DNA of 64,000 nucleotides from Microbispora siamensis (GCF_016863095.1 NZ_BOOF01000012.1:62001-126000), one strand, 5' to 3'. Numbered from the stretch's first letter, positions 17,406 to 26,166 are shown. A program made the numbers and translations. Notes: a model not told the origin generated them from the sequence alone.

Positions 17406-17561
17406 GGAACCTCCTGTTTTGCGAACGATTGAGCTTATGCTGGCGACAGGAGGTAACGGGCGTAACAATCGTGAACGCTTGTGGTCCTCAGCATCGAAGA
17501 CTTCGATGCTCCTCGACGGGATGCGGCGCAGCCGTTTCAAGCCACGCGAGCGGGTCCCGTC

Positions 17562-19106
17562 TCAGCCCCCGAGCCCGTGCGCCGGGCGGGAGACCGAGAC
17601 CGCGGGCCGTACGACCGCGACCCGGGCACGGTGGACGGCGGGCTTGCCCGCCGGGCGCGTCCCGGCGGCCCAGCACACCGCGCCCGCGGCCACGGCCGCC
17701 ACCAGCGCGAGCCATCCGAGGGCCCGCCCCGCGCGCAGGCCGTAGCCGCAGGCGAGCCAGTACAGCGACAGCAGCAGCCTCATCCGGCCGCGCGGGCTGC
17801 CCAGCCGCCGCATCTCCATGGCCCCGAACGCGAAGTCGGCCGCCACGCGCGCGTCGTCGACGCCCGGCCGCAGGCGCTCGTACAGAACCGCCAGGCGCGC
17901 CGGGTCGGGCTCCCGCTCCCCGGCCGGACCGGCCTGCTCGTCGGCGCCCTGCGCCGGCCACCCCCGCCACAGGTGCTCGTCGGCGATGACCCGGCGGCGG
18001 CTCCACCACCGTACGGGCGGCCAGCCCAGGCGCAGCCCCAGCCCGCCCGGGGGCGCGGCGAACACGCACTCCCGCAGGCGCAGGCCCTCGGGACGGCGCA
18101 GCCCGCCGAGGCCGCACGCCCGCAGGTCCGCCCCGGTCAGCGTGAGCGCGCCCGCGTCGAGGCCGTCGAGCGAGGTCACGCGCAGCCGGCCGGAGCGCCG
18201 GGTGACGGCGGACAGCCCGGCGAGCGTCGCGTCCCGCAGGTCGACCTCGGCGTCGGACAGCCGTGCGGCGAGCCGCCCGAGGACGGCCGTAGCGCGAAGC
18301 ACCACACGGCATCCGCCGGTGTCGATGTGCAACGGCGCGCAGGCCCGTACGCCCGCGAGCGACAGGCGCCGCACGATCCGCATCGGGCCGAGGTAGGCCG
18401 CCCCCTCGAAGCGGGCGCCCTGGAACTCGGCGCTCGCCCCGCAGTCCGAACCGCGAAAGGAGACGGCCCGGTGGAAGCGGGCGCCGCGAAAGCAGGCGTC
18501 CCCGTGGAAGGTGGCCGCGTCGAACGTGGCGAACCCGTGGAATTGCGCCCTTTGGAACGACGCCTTCTGGAACGACGCGTTGGCCGTGCCTCCGGGTGGC
18601 GGGGTGCCGAACCGCGCGGCGCCGAACAGGGCGTCGCCGCGCACCGTGACGTGGTCGAACGCGGCATGACCGCACACCCGCGCGTCGTGCAGGGAGAACT
18701 CGCGCAGGAACCGGGCCTCGCGGAAGGAGACGTTGCCGAGGAACCGGGCGCCGTAGAACGAGGCGAGCCGGTCGAACCTGGCGTGGTCGAAGGTCGCGTC
18801 ACCGGCGAAGACGACCTCGCCGAAGCGGGCCGGGCCGGTGAAGACGGCGCGGTCGAACCTCGCCCTGCCGACACGGCGCTCCACGCCGTCGAGGACCCGC
18901 GTGAGCAGGTCCTCCGACAGTACGGTGCCGCGCAGGTCGAGGGCCTGACCGGGAGTCGGGCTCCGCAGCAGCTCGGCCGCCTCGACCGGCGTGAGGTGCG
19001 CCAGGCATCTGCCGTACGGCTCGTGGGCGACGCCGAGGCACTCGGGCACGGCGTCACACGTTCTCCAGACCACGTCGAGCGGAGTGATCCGCGACCGGGG
19101 TGTCAT
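17562..19106 (-). CDS. Pentapeptide-repeat protein with C-terminal membrane helix
   Basis: 514 aa. From about residue 75 to 260 there are tandem A(R/T)F-x-x type pentapeptides (ARFDR-AVFTG, DATFD-HARFD, ASFQK-ASFQR-AQFHG), expected to fold as a right-handed quadrilateral beta-helix. A second, weaker block follows (DLRDATLAGL, LTGADLRACGL). The last 90 residues hold hydrophobic segments (LLLSLYWLACGYGLRAG, LGWLALVAAVAAGAVCWAAG), so it is probably membrane-anchored. Function is unknown; gyrase protection is only one of many roles in the superfamily. ATG at 19106, monocistronic, divergent from the SDR gene. Confidence 0.8.
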   Translation of the reverse strand: MTPRSRITPLDVVWRTCDAVPECLGVAHEPYGRCLAHLTPVEAAELLRSPTPGQALDLRGTVLSEDLLTRVLDGVERRVGRARFDRAVFTGPARFGEVVFAGDATFDHARFDRLASFYGARFLGNVSFREARFLREFSLHDARVCGHAAFDHVTVRGDALFGAARFGTPPPGGTANASFQKASFQRAQFHGFATFDAATFHGDACFRGARFHRAVSFRGSDCGASAEFQGARFEGAAYLGPMRIVRRLSLAGVRACAPLHIDTGGCRVVLRATAVLGRLAARLSDAEVDLRDATLAGLSAVTRRSGRLRVTSLDGLDAGALTLTGADLRACGLGGLRRPEGLRLRECVFAAPPGGLGLRLGWPPVRWWSRRRVIADEHLWRGWPAQGADEQAGPAGEREPDPARLAVLYERLRPGVDDARVAADFAFGAMEMRRLGSPRGRMRLLLSLYWLACGYGLRAGRALGWLALVAAVAAGAVCWAAGTRPAGKPAVHRARVAVVRPAVSVSRPAHGLGG

Positions 19107-19207
19107 GGCAACGTCATACCCGATGTCCCGTCTCGGGACGTTAAAGCGTGATGGATAGGTAACAGTGTGTATCCATCGGGCGATCGCCTCGGGGCTCCTC
19201 GCCGGTC

Positions 19208-19232
19208 GTTTGCCCTGGACAGGCAGGGGTAC
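19208..19232 (+). promoter_or_regulatory. SigB-type stress promoter of the SDR gene
   Basis: GTTT (19208-19211), 15-nt spacer, GGGTAC (19227-19232) matches the actinobacterial SigB/SigF consensus exactly. Transcription would begin a few bases before the ATG at 19242. Confidence 0.75.
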
Positions 19233-19241
19233 CCGACGTGC

Positions 19242-20105
19242 ATGTCTGAGCAGTCGAACTCCACACCGCCACCGCAGACGCAGCCGTACCCCGGCCGGAC
19301 GGGCGAGATGACGCCCGAGCCCAGGGACGAGATGCGCGACTACACCGGACGCGACCTGCTCGCGGGCAAGCGTGCCCTCGTCACCGGCGGCGACTCCGGC
19401 ATCGGGCGGGCCGTCGCCGTGGCGTTCGCCAAGGAGGGGGCGGACGTCGCGATCGCGTACCTGACCGAGCACGAGGACGCCGAGCACACCAGGAAGCTGG
19501 TGGAGCAGGAGGGCCGCCGCTGCTTGATCATCCCGGGGGACCTCGCCGATCCCCGCCACTGCGAGGAGGTCGTGGAACGCACGGTCCGCGAGCTCGGCGG
19601 GATCGACGTGCTCGTGAACAACGTGGCCACGCAGTCACCGGTGCAGTCACTGGAAGAGCTGTCCAATGATCAGTGGGAGCGCACCTTCGCGGTGAACATC
19701 CACAGCTACTTCTGGGTCACGAAGGCCGCGCTGCGGCACATGCCTGAGGGCGGCTCGATCGTCAACACCTCGTCGATCAACGGGCTGCGCGGCAACAAGA
19801 CCCTGATCGACTACTCCGCGACCAAGGGCGCGATCAACGCGTTCACCTACTCCCTGGCCCAGGTGCTGGTCGAACGGGGGATCAGGATCAACGCCGTGGC
19901 CCCCGGCCCGGTCTGGACGCCGCTCATCCCGTCCACGTTCCCCGAGGAGAAGGTGGGCAAGTTCGGCCAGCAGGTGCCGATGGGCCGGCCGGCCGACCCC
20001 GACGAGATCGCTCCCTCGTACGTGTTCTTCGCCGCCAACCGGCTGTCGTCGTACTACACCGGTGAGGTCCTCGCCCCGATCGGCGGCGAGACGCTGCCCG
20101 GATGA
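19242..20105 (+). CDS. SDR-family oxidoreductase, general-stress type (YhdF/YdaD-like)
   Basis: 287 aa. An N-terminal extension (TPPPQTQPYPGRTGEMTPEP) typical of the YghA/YhdF group leads into the Rossmann fold: TGGDSGIG (52-59), cofactor strand, NNVA (NNAG variant), Ser in TSSINGL, YSATKGA as the YxxxK motif, and C-terminal GGETLPG. In Bacillus the homologues are SigB-regulated stress proteins, in keeping with the SigB-type promoter seen here. Substrate unknown; uses NAD(P). A strong hairpin follows. Confidence 0.9.
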   Translation: MSEQSNSTPPPQTQPYPGRTGEMTPEPRDEMRDYTGRDLLAGKRALVTGGDSGIGRAVAVAFAKEGADVAIAYLTEHEDAEHTRKLVEQEGRRCLIIPGDLADPRHCEEVVERTVRELGGIDVLVNNVATQSPVQSLEELSNDQWERTFAVNIHSYFWVTKAALRHMPEGGSIVNTSSINGLRGNKTLIDYSATKGAINAFTYSLAQVLVERGIRINAVAPGPVWTPLIPSTFPEEKVGKFGQQVPMGRPADPDEIAPSYVFFAANRLSSYYTGEVLAPIGGETLPG

Positions 20106-20135
20106 GGTCGCGGCGCCGGCGGCACGGGTCGACGT

Positions 20136-20172
20136 CACAGGGCCGCCCGGGATCGTCCCGGGCGGCCCTGTG
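20136..20172. terminator. Hairpin terminator, 17-bp perfect stem
   Basis: 20136-20152 pairs perfectly with 20156-20172 around a TCG loop, 31 bp after the SDR stop. It can serve both the SDR and the convergent DUF3072 gene. Confidence 0.8.
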
Positions 20173-20190
20173 CATGCTTCCCTTGTGCTC

Positions 20191-20223
20191 GCTTCCCTGG
20201 GCTTGCTTCCCTGGGCTTGCTTC
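20191..20223. repeat. 14-bp tandem repeat
   Basis: GCTTCCCTGGGCTT occurs at 20191-20204 and 20205-20218, followed by a partial third copy. It lies between the terminator and the DUF3072 stop; probably slippage-generated. Confidence 0.7.
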
Positions 20224-20422
20224 AGCCGTTCTCGTTCAGACGGCGACTCTGGTCCTGCAGCTCGTCGATCAGCTTGGAGGCCTCGGCCTTGCTGAGCCCT
20301 TCCGGCACGTCCCGCCCGGCCTCCCTGGCCAGTGTGCGCAGGTAGGACTCCTGCGGCGCGGTCATCGGCTCGTCCCCGGTCGCCCACTCCTCGGGGTCCT
20401 TCTCCACAGGTCCTCGGTCCAT
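20222..20422 (-). CDS. DUF3072 small protein
   Basis: 66 aa. The C-terminal 45 residues (MTAPQESYLRTLAREAG, then DVPEGLSKAEASKLIDELQ) are the DUF3072 domain, a short helical module of unknown function widespread in actinobacteria. The N-terminal 18 residues are acidic and likely flexible. Cytoplasmic, no membrane segment. Its promoter region carries a SigB-type element, so it is probably a stress-induced protein like the neighbouring SDR. Confidence 0.85.
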   Translation of the reverse strand: MDRGPVEKDPEEWATGDEPMTAPQESYLRTLAREAGRDVPEGLSKAEASKLIDELQDQSRRLNENG

Positions 20423-20452
20423 GACTCCTCCATTGTCGAACTGCCGTTCGCT

Positions 20453-20477
20453 CTACCCGTCGTCGTGGTCCGTAACC
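20453..20477 (-). promoter_or_regulatory. SigB-type promoter of the DUF3072 gene
   Basis: Reading leftward: GGTT (20477-20474), 15-nt spacer, GGGTAG (20458-20453). Same geometry as the SDR promoter; the start codon lies about 30 bp downstream. Confidence 0.6.
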
Positions 20478-20482
20478 TGCGA

Positions 20483-21022
20483 TCAACGCGCCGCGGGGTG
20501 GCGTATGTACCGGGCCCGGGTGAGCTCCGAATCGCCCGGCTCCGCCCGTCGCCGCCGCAGCATCCGCGCGGCCAGCACACCGCCCGTGGCGCATCCGGCG
20601 GCCAGCGCCGCCGCCGCGGCGAACATCGAGCCGGCGCGCGTGGACGGAGGCTCCGGCCGTACGGCGCGGGCCCGCCAGGCGCGCAGCCACATCGCCTCGG
20701 CCGCCGCGTCGAGCAGATAGGTGGGCCGGACGCGGCCCATGGGCACGTAGACCAGGTCGACGGCGAGCAGCGTCGCCGCCGTGGCCATGCCGAGCCGGCG
20801 CGCGTGGTCGGCGCCGCCGGGAGTGGAGGCGGCGCGGATCTGCGTCCATCCGATCCCGACGAGCAGCCCGGCGACGGTGCGCTCCAGCCACCGGTCGGTC
20901 TTCGCGCCGAACACCTTCTCGAAGCTCGGCAGGTGCAGCAGCGGCCACAGTCCGCCGGCGATGTTGAAAAGCCCGTGGGCGCGGGCCAGGGCCGCCGCGC
21001 CCCTGTCGTCCTGGGTGGTCAT
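20483..21022 (-). CDS. Predicted integral membrane protein, unknown function
   Basis: 179 aa from ATG 21022. Four hydrophobic segments are visible: FNIAGGLWPLLHL, VAGLLVGIGWTQI, ATAATLLAVDLVYVPMG and, separately near the C-terminus, MFAAAAALAAGCATGGVLAA followed by a run of Arg. It lies upstream of the DUF3072 gene on the same strand but with its own spacing. I do not recognise the family. Confidence 0.65.
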   Translation of the reverse strand: MTTQDDRGAAALARAHGLFNIAGGLWPLLHLPSFEKVFGAKTDRWLERTVAGLLVGIGWTQIRAASTPGGADHARRLGMATAATLLAVDLVYVPMGRVRPTYLLDAAAEAMWLRAWRARAVRPEPPSTRAGSMFAAAAALAAGCATGGVLAARMLRRRRAEPGDSELTRARYIRHPAAR

Positions 21023-21120
21023 AGGCCGACGATGCCCGGCCGTAAAACGGACAAACCGCACTAGGTTCGCCAGGAGGGCCGGGGGTAGGCGCACATCGAG
21101 CAGCCACGGGGGAGGACGCC

Positions 21121-21240
21121 ATGCCCGGAAATTTCAAGATTCGGCCACTCGGGGGAGCGGCGGGCTGTCTCCTGATGATCGTCATCTCGGTCGTCGCGTC
21201 GATCCTGCTCACGATCCTGGCCAACGTCCTGATCCGATGA
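21121..21240 (+). CDS. 39-residue single-pass membrane protein
   Basis: A short gene with GGGGGAGG at a good distance before ATG 21121. The product has a basic N-terminus (MPGNFKIRPLGGAAG) and one long hydrophobic helix (CLLMIVISVVASILLTILAN), ending VLIR. The clean ribosome-binding site and soluble-head/helix layout support a real small membrane protein; similar short proteins are common in actinomycetes without known role. Confidence 0.7.
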   Translation: MPGNFKIRPLGGAAGCLLMIVISVVASILLTILANVLIR

Positions 21241-21481
21241 GAGGGCCGGCGTGCTTCTCGCGGACGGTGCGCTGCCCTTGTTCTCCCGAACCCGCTCGCC
21301 GGCAATCACGACCGCTGGCCGATTTCCGTCGCCCGTTGTGACCGTCCGCGGGACGGGCCGTAATTGCATTAGCCGAAAAGTATGTTCCGGTTGGCACAAT
21401 TCTCGCATTCCGCGTGGAGAACGCCCGGTGGTGAATTTGTGCGATGACAGGCGGAACATTTCGCCTATATCATCGCCGACC

Positions 21482-22123
21482 GTGGCTGAAAGCGATCTTT
21501 CGAGCCCGTCCCTTGTCGATGACCTGTACTTTGTCCTGCACGACAATGTGACGGGCCATCCGTTGCTTCATTCCCGGCTCACGGGGCTGGCGCTGGCCGG
21601 CGGGGTCCTCGGCGAACTGATGCTCGCCGAGCGCGTGGCGCTCGACTTCGGGTCGAACCCGGAACGCCTCTACCCGACGTCCCCGGACGCCACCGGTGAC
21701 CCGCTCACCACGGCGGTGCTCGGGCACGTCATCGCCGAACCGCACCACCCGGTCGGCACGTGGCTCCTTTTCTTCGCCCGTACGATCTACGCCGACGTCA
21801 CCGCCAGGATGATCGCCGCGAACCTGCTGAAGCCGCCGGTCAGGCATCTGCTGAAGCAGCAGCCCCCGGCTCCCGCGGACATGAACACGGCCGCGTGGCC
21901 GCTCGCCCGCCTGAACCTCGCCGTGCAGCGACGCAAGCCGCCGGTGACCAAGGACTGCGTCCTCCTGGGGCTCCTGGACGCGGCCGGTTGCGCCCAGCGG
22001 GTGCTGTCCGAGCACGATCCCCGGTTCGTGGCCGCCGTGACCGCCATGCTCCCCGTACCCCTGCGGAGACTCATCGCCCAGACCAAGGTCGCCGTCGGCC
22101 AGGCCGTCATCAGCCGCCGGTGA
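21482..22123 (+). CDS. GPP34 (GOLPH3-like) family phosphoprotein
   Basis: 213 aa. SLVDDLYFVLHD, LLHSRLTGLALAGGVLGELML, and the C-terminal LLGLLDAAGCAQRVL are the GPP34 family landmarks; the eukaryotic relatives bind phosphatidylinositol 4-phosphate, while bacterial roles are unclear. I chose GTG 21482, right where the domain begins and about 10 bp after an AT-rich TATATC, so possibly leaderless; GTG 21431 is an alternative with GGAG upstream. The region 21355-21475 is AT-rich and promoter-like. The next gene begins at or just after its stop. Confidence 0.82.
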   Translation: MAESDLSSPSLVDDLYFVLHDNVTGHPLLHSRLTGLALAGGVLGELMLAERVALDFGSNPERLYPTSPDATGDPLTTAVLGHVIAEPHHPVGTWLLFFARTIYADVTARMIAANLLKPPVRHLLKQQPPAPADMNTAAWPLARLNLAVQRRKPPVTKDCVLLGLLDAAGCAQRVLSEHDPRFVAAVTAMLPVPLRRLIAQTKVAVGQAVISRR

Positions 22124-22152
22124 CCAGCAACCCCCCTCACACGGAGTTCCAG

Positions 22153-23625
22153 GTGTCCCTCACACAGCAACGGCCCAGCGCCGTCACCGCCGCACTGGCC
22201 GAGGACCGGCTCGGCGTGCCGTCCATCGTTTTCTTCGTCATCTCCGCGGCGGCGCCGCTGATGGTCGTCGCGGGTTCGGTCCCTACGGCGTACACGGTGA
22301 CGGGCGTCATCGGTGTCCCGTTCGCATTCCTGATGCTGGGCGCCATTTTCGCGCTATTCGCCGTCGGATACGTGACGATGGCCAGGCACGTGGTGAACGC
22401 GGGCGCTTTTTATGCCTATGCCGCCCAGGGGCTCGGCCGGACCCAGGGAGTCGCGACCGCCTGGGTGGCGCTGCTGGCCTACAACGCGCTGCAACTCGGC
22501 CTCTACGGAATCATCGGATCGGCGGCCGAGCCGCTGCTCGTCGACTGGTTCGGCGGCTCGCCCCCGTGGTGGGTGATCGCGCTCGTGGCCTGGGTGGTGA
22601 CCGGCGTGCTCGGCCTGCTGCGGGTGGACGTCAACGGAAAGATCCTGTCCATCCTGCTGGTCAGTGAGATCGCCATCGTGCTGCTGTTCGACCTCGGCGA
22701 TGTGACCCACGCGGCCCCGGGCGGTCTCAGCCTCGAGGGCTTCACTCCCGGCGCGCTGTTCGTGCCCGGCGTGGGTGCCGCGCTCGCCACCGTCGTCGCG
22801 GGGTTCGCCGGCATCGAGTCGTCGGTGGTCTTCGCCGAGGAGTCCAAGGACCGCCACAGGACCGTGCCCATCGCCACCTACCTGGGCATCGCGATCATCG
22901 CCGTGCTGTACGCGTTCTCCGCGTGGGCGCAGACGGTGCCGACCGGGCCGGACGGTATCGTCAAGGCCGCCTCGGAGCAGGGGACCGAGCTGATCTTCAA
23001 CCAGGCCGCCGCCCACCTGGGCTCCGCCGTCTCGACGATCGGCTCGGTGCTGTTCGTGACCAGCAGCATCGCCTGCATGATCGCCTTCCACAACACCACG
23101 GCCCGCTACATCTTCGCCCTGGGCCGGGAGAACGTCCTGCCCTCGATCTTCGGCCGCACCTCGGCCCGGACCGCCGCGCCGATCGCCGGGTCCCTGCTGC
23201 AGACGGTGCTCGGGCTGATCGTGATCATCGTTTACGCGATCTCCGGCCTCGACCCGGTCACCAAGATGTTCTTCATCTTCGGCACCTTCGGCGGTCTCGG
23301 GCTGCTGACCCTGCTCACCGTCACCTCGATCTCGGTGATCGTGTTCTTCGCCCGCGATCCGCGGGGGGAGACGACCTGGCGCACCCGCGTGGCCCCGGCC
23401 CTGGCGATCCTGGCGCTCTGCGTGATCATCTGCCTCACCCTGGTCAACTTCGACACGGTCCTCGGGGTCGAGCCCGACTCGGTCCTCCGCTGGATCCTGC
23501 CCGGTATCTTCGTTGTTGCGATCGTCTTCGGCCTGGTCTGGGGCCGGGTGCTGAAGTCGATCCGGCCCGAGGTGTACGCCAACATCGGCCTGGGCGCCCA
23601 GGCCCTCAACGGGGGCGTCAAGTGA
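22153..23625 (+). CDS. APC-family amino acid/polyamine permease
   Basis: 490 aa, about 12 membrane helices. The first unwound-helix motif region ISAAAPLMVVAGSVPTAY and the helix-6 stretch GFAGIESSVVFAEESKDRHRTVP are typical of the family. GTG 22153 has GGAG at 22143-22146; GTG 22120, overlapping the GPP34 stop, is possible. Its stop overlaps the following GNAT start (GTGA). The trio GPP34-permease-GNAT looks like one transcript. Substrate unknown. Confidence 0.87.
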   Translation: MSLTQQRPSAVTAALAEDRLGVPSIVFFVISAAAPLMVVAGSVPTAYTVTGVIGVPFAFLMLGAIFALFAVGYVTMARHVVNAGAFYAYAAQGLGRTQGVATAWVALLAYNALQLGLYGIIGSAAEPLLVDWFGGSPPWWVIALVAWVVTGVLGLLRVDVNGKILSILLVSEIAIVLLFDLGDVTHAAPGGLSLEGFTPGALFVPGVGAALATVVAGFAGIESSVVFAEESKDRHRTVPIATYLGIAIIAVLYAFSAWAQTVPTGPDGIVKAASEQGTELIFNQAAAHLGSAVSTIGSVLFVTSSIACMIAFHNTTARYIFALGRENVLPSIFGRTSARTAAPIAGSLLQTVLGLIVIIVYAISGLDPVTKMFFIFGTFGGLGLLTLLTVTSISVIVFFARDPRGETTWRTRVAPALAILALCVIICLTLVNFDTVLGVEPDSVLRWILPGIFVVAIVFGLVWGRVLKSIRPEVYANIGLGAQALNGGVK

Positions 23626-24221
23626 CGATCGAGATCACCCGGATGACGGACGCGGCCGCGGCCGGCGGGCTCATCGCCGAAACCTTCCACACCGACGAGA
23701 TCACCAGGTGGCTCATCCCGCGGGCGGAAGACCGGCTGCCGATGCAGCGGCGGTTCTTCACGATGTGGGCCGGGCACGCGCTGGAGCACGGCGACGTCTA
23801 CGGCATCCACGAGTCGGGCGAGCTGGCCGGTGTGGCGGTCTGGTTCGCCGCGCCGTTCCCCGAGATCCCCGGAGAGCAGGAGGCGATCGCGTCCTTCGCG
23901 GGGGACAACGCCGAACGCTACGGGCTCTTCGGGCAGCTGACGGAGAAGCTCCACCCCCGGGAGCCCCACCACTACCTGGCGTTCCTCGCGCTGGAGCGGG
24001 GGAGGACCGGCCGCGGCCTGGGCACCCTGCTGCTGGAGGAGCATCACCGCAAACTCGACGCCGAGGGGATCCCGGCCTATCTGGAGGCGAGCAGCGAGGC
24101 GAGCCGGCGGCTCTATCTCCGCCACGGCTACGTCGACATGCCCGAGCTGCTCCGGCTTCCCGGCGGCCCGGTCATGTACCCCATGTGGCGCGAGCCCCGC
24201 TCGTCCGGGCAGGCCGGATAG
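23622..24221 (+). CDS. GNAT-family N-acetyltransferase
   Basis: 199 aa. The acetyl-CoA loop is seen in LALERGRTGRGLGTLLLEEH (about 124-143; R/Q-x-x-G-x-G/A) and the C-terminal strand-helix EASSEASRRLYLRHGY. GTG start overlaps the permease stop (23622-23625). Co-transcription with an amine permease suggests acetylation of the imported compound (inference). Confidence 0.88.
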   Translation: MTIEITRMTDAAAAGGLIAETFHTDEITRWLIPRAEDRLPMQRRFFTMWAGHALEHGDVYGIHESGELAGVAVWFAAPFPEIPGEQEAIASFAGDNAERYGLFGQLTEKLHPREPHHYLAFLALERGRTGRGLGTLLLEEHHRKLDAEGIPAYLEASSEASRRLYLRHGYVDMPELLRLPGGPVMYPMWREPRSSGQAG

Positions 24222-24257
24222 CCGTACCGGTGGGGGACGGGACGGCCGGCTGACCGC

Positions 24258-24518
24258 TCAGCCGCCGCCCGTCTCCTCGGCCCGGGTGGACACGTACGCC
24301 CCCTGTCCCTCGATCGTGTACACGAGGCCCTCGCCGCTGAGCACCTCGACGGCGCGGCGTACGTCTTCGGGGGCGAACCCGTGCTCACGCACGAGACGCT
24401 CCTCGGACGGCAGGGGACGGTCGGGCTCGATCCGGCCGCGCACTATCTCCTCGCGAAGCATCGCCGCGAGCCGCCGGTGCGCGGGGACCGGTTCCTCGGG
24501 ATCGTTGGTGACGGCCAC
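24258..24518 (-). CDS. Small GntR-type DNA-binding protein (wHTH only)
   Basis: 86 aa. HRRLAAMLREEIVRGRIEPD, then PLPSEERLVREHGFAPEDVRRA, and LVYTIEGQGAYVS form a complete GntR winged helix, with no effector domain. GTG 24518 is the likely start. It follows the MFS gene on the same strand at 50 bp, so the two may form an operon in which it regulates the pump. Confidence 0.72.
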   Translation of the reverse strand: MAVTNDPEEPVPAHRRLAAMLREEIVRGRIEPDRPLPSEERLVREHGFAPEDVRRAVEVLSGEGLVYTIEGQGAYVSTRAEETGGG

Positions 24519-24568
24519 GCCCCACCACTGCCCGGCCCCGCCCGATCCAACCCTTGCCCTCCGCCGTC

Positions 24569-25789
24569 TCAGTCCCGGACGGGCTGGGCGTGGCGATCGG
24601 CCGCGGGCTCCGGACGGGGCGAGCGCAGCGCCGGAGCGGTGAGGGCAACGAACAACGCCAGCACGGCGGGCACCAGCAGCGCGCGCGGAAGGGTGACCGC
24701 CTCGGCCAGGCCGCCGATCAGAACGGGACCCGCGAGGAAGCCGGTGTAGCCGAGGCTCGCCACGGCGGCGAGCGCGCGGCCCGACTGGGCCGGGTCGCGG
24801 TGCCCGGCGGCCGAGAACACCTGCGGGATGATGCACGACAGGCCCGCGCCGAACAGACCGAATCCGACGACCCCGGCAACGGGTTCGCCGACGAGGATCC
24901 CGGCCGCGAGACCTGCCCCGGCGAGCCCTCCGCAGCAGCGCACCAGCGTGACCTGCCCCAGCCAGGCGGCGAGGCGGTCCCCGGCGAACCGGCCCGCCGT
25001 CATCATGATCGAGAACGCGGCGTACGCGGCAGCGGCGAAGCCGGGGGAGGAGCCCAGGTTGTCACGCAGGTAGACCGAGCCCCAGTCGGCCGCGGCGCCT
25101 TCGCCGATCATGCAGCAGAACGCGAGGACGCCGAGGAGCAGCACGGTGCCGCCGACGCGCCGGCGTGCGGGTCGCGCCTCGGGGGAGCCCGCCTGCGCCG
25201 CCTCCCGCGCCGGCTCGTCGCGCGTCGCCCAGCGGGCGCTCAGCAGGGCGATGAGCAGGATCACCGCACCCATCGCCGCGAAGGTGACACCGGGGCTCAT
25301 CCCGGCGTGGGCGAACATGCCGCCGGCGGATGCTCCCACGAATCCTCCGACGCTGAACACCGCGTGGAAGGACGACATGATCGACTTTCCGGACGCCCGC
25401 TCCACCACCACGGCGTTGGCGTTCATCGCGACGTCGAGCGTGCCGCAGACCGCGCCGAACACGAACAGGGAGAGCGCGAGCGCCGGCAGGTTCGGCATGT
25501 AGGCGGGAAGCACGAGGACGAGGCCCTGGGCGATGGCCACCGGCAGCATGGTCCGGTAGCTGCCGTAGCGGTCCACCAACCGGCCGACGACCTGCATGCC
25601 GGTGATGGCGCCGGCCGCGATGCCGAGCAGTCCCAGGCTGAGCGCGCCGTCGCTCAGCCGCAGGCCCGCCTTGATGGCGGGGATGCGGCTGGTCCACGTG
25701 CCCATGGCCATGCCGGACAGCAGGAACAGTCCGTAGACGGCCACGCGGGCGCGCAGAAGCGCCGGACGGGCGGGGACGGACAGAGCCAT
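24569..25789 (-). CDS. MFS transporter
   Basis: 406 aa, 12 predicted helices. GMAMGTWTSRIPAIK at the first loop and VGRLVDRYGSYRTM (motif A, about 66-79) place it with the bacterial FucP-like/drug-sugar MFS group; a central loop (ARWATRDEPAREAAQAGSPE) separates the halves. GAGGAG precedes ATG 25789. Possible sugar exporter or importer; the DeoR regulator gene lies upstream on the same strand. Confidence 0.88.
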   Translation of the reverse strand: MALSVPARPALLRARVAVYGLFLLSGMAMGTWTSRIPAIKAGLRLSDGALSLGLLGIAAGAITGMQVVGRLVDRYGSYRTMLPVAIAQGLVLVLPAYMPNLPALALSLFVFGAVCGTLDVAMNANAVVVERASGKSIMSSFHAVFSVGGFVGASAGGMFAHAGMSPGVTFAAMGAVILLIALLSARWATRDEPAREAAQAGSPEARPARRRVGGTVLLLGVLAFCCMIGEGAAADWGSVYLRDNLGSSPGFAAAAYAAFSIMMTAGRFAGDRLAAWLGQVTLVRCCGGLAGAGLAAGILVGEPVAGVVGFGLFGAGLSCIIPQVFSAAGHRDPAQSGRALAAVASLGYTGFLAGPVLIGGLAEAVTLPRALLVPAVLALFVALTAPALRSPRPEPAADRHAQPVRD

Positions 25790-26166
25790 GTGGTGCTCCT
25801 CGGGGCGCTGGGAGGTTCGTACCGGAAGATTCGTCGGTGTTGTCGCGGGTGTTGTCGCGGGTGTCGTCGCGGGAGTGGCCCGGTGACGGGTGGCGGGGCC
25901 TCGGGCCGGTGTGCTGCTGCGGAGGTCCGCTCGTGTGCCATGCAGCCGTACGGACGGGCTGGGTGAACCTGTCGGCGCCGGCGAGGTGTGCGAACGATCA
26001 AGGGAGGTGTTCGCCTCCCGCGCGGGAAACCGCCCGGCTTGGCGACCTCCCGGACGGCGTCTGAGGGCGGAACCCGGGGTCGGAGGAGGACTGCCGTCTC
26101 GCGTATCCGCCCGGTCCAGGTCCGACGCGGGGGCGGTCCCAGGACGACGGCACCTCTGCGGGGTGC
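25790..26166. other. Non-coding gap upstream of the MFS gene
   Basis: 377 bp without a convincing gene. It contains a 12-bp tandem repeat (25836-25871) and a small GGGAGG/CCTCCC hairpin near 26010. The leftward frame stays open here only because of GC bias. Confidence 0.55.
25836..25871. repeat. 12-bp tandem repeat, three copies
   Basis: GGTGTTGTCGCG at 25836-25847 and 25848-25859, and GGTGTCGTCGCG at 25860-25871, in the MFS 5' region. Confidence 0.8.
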
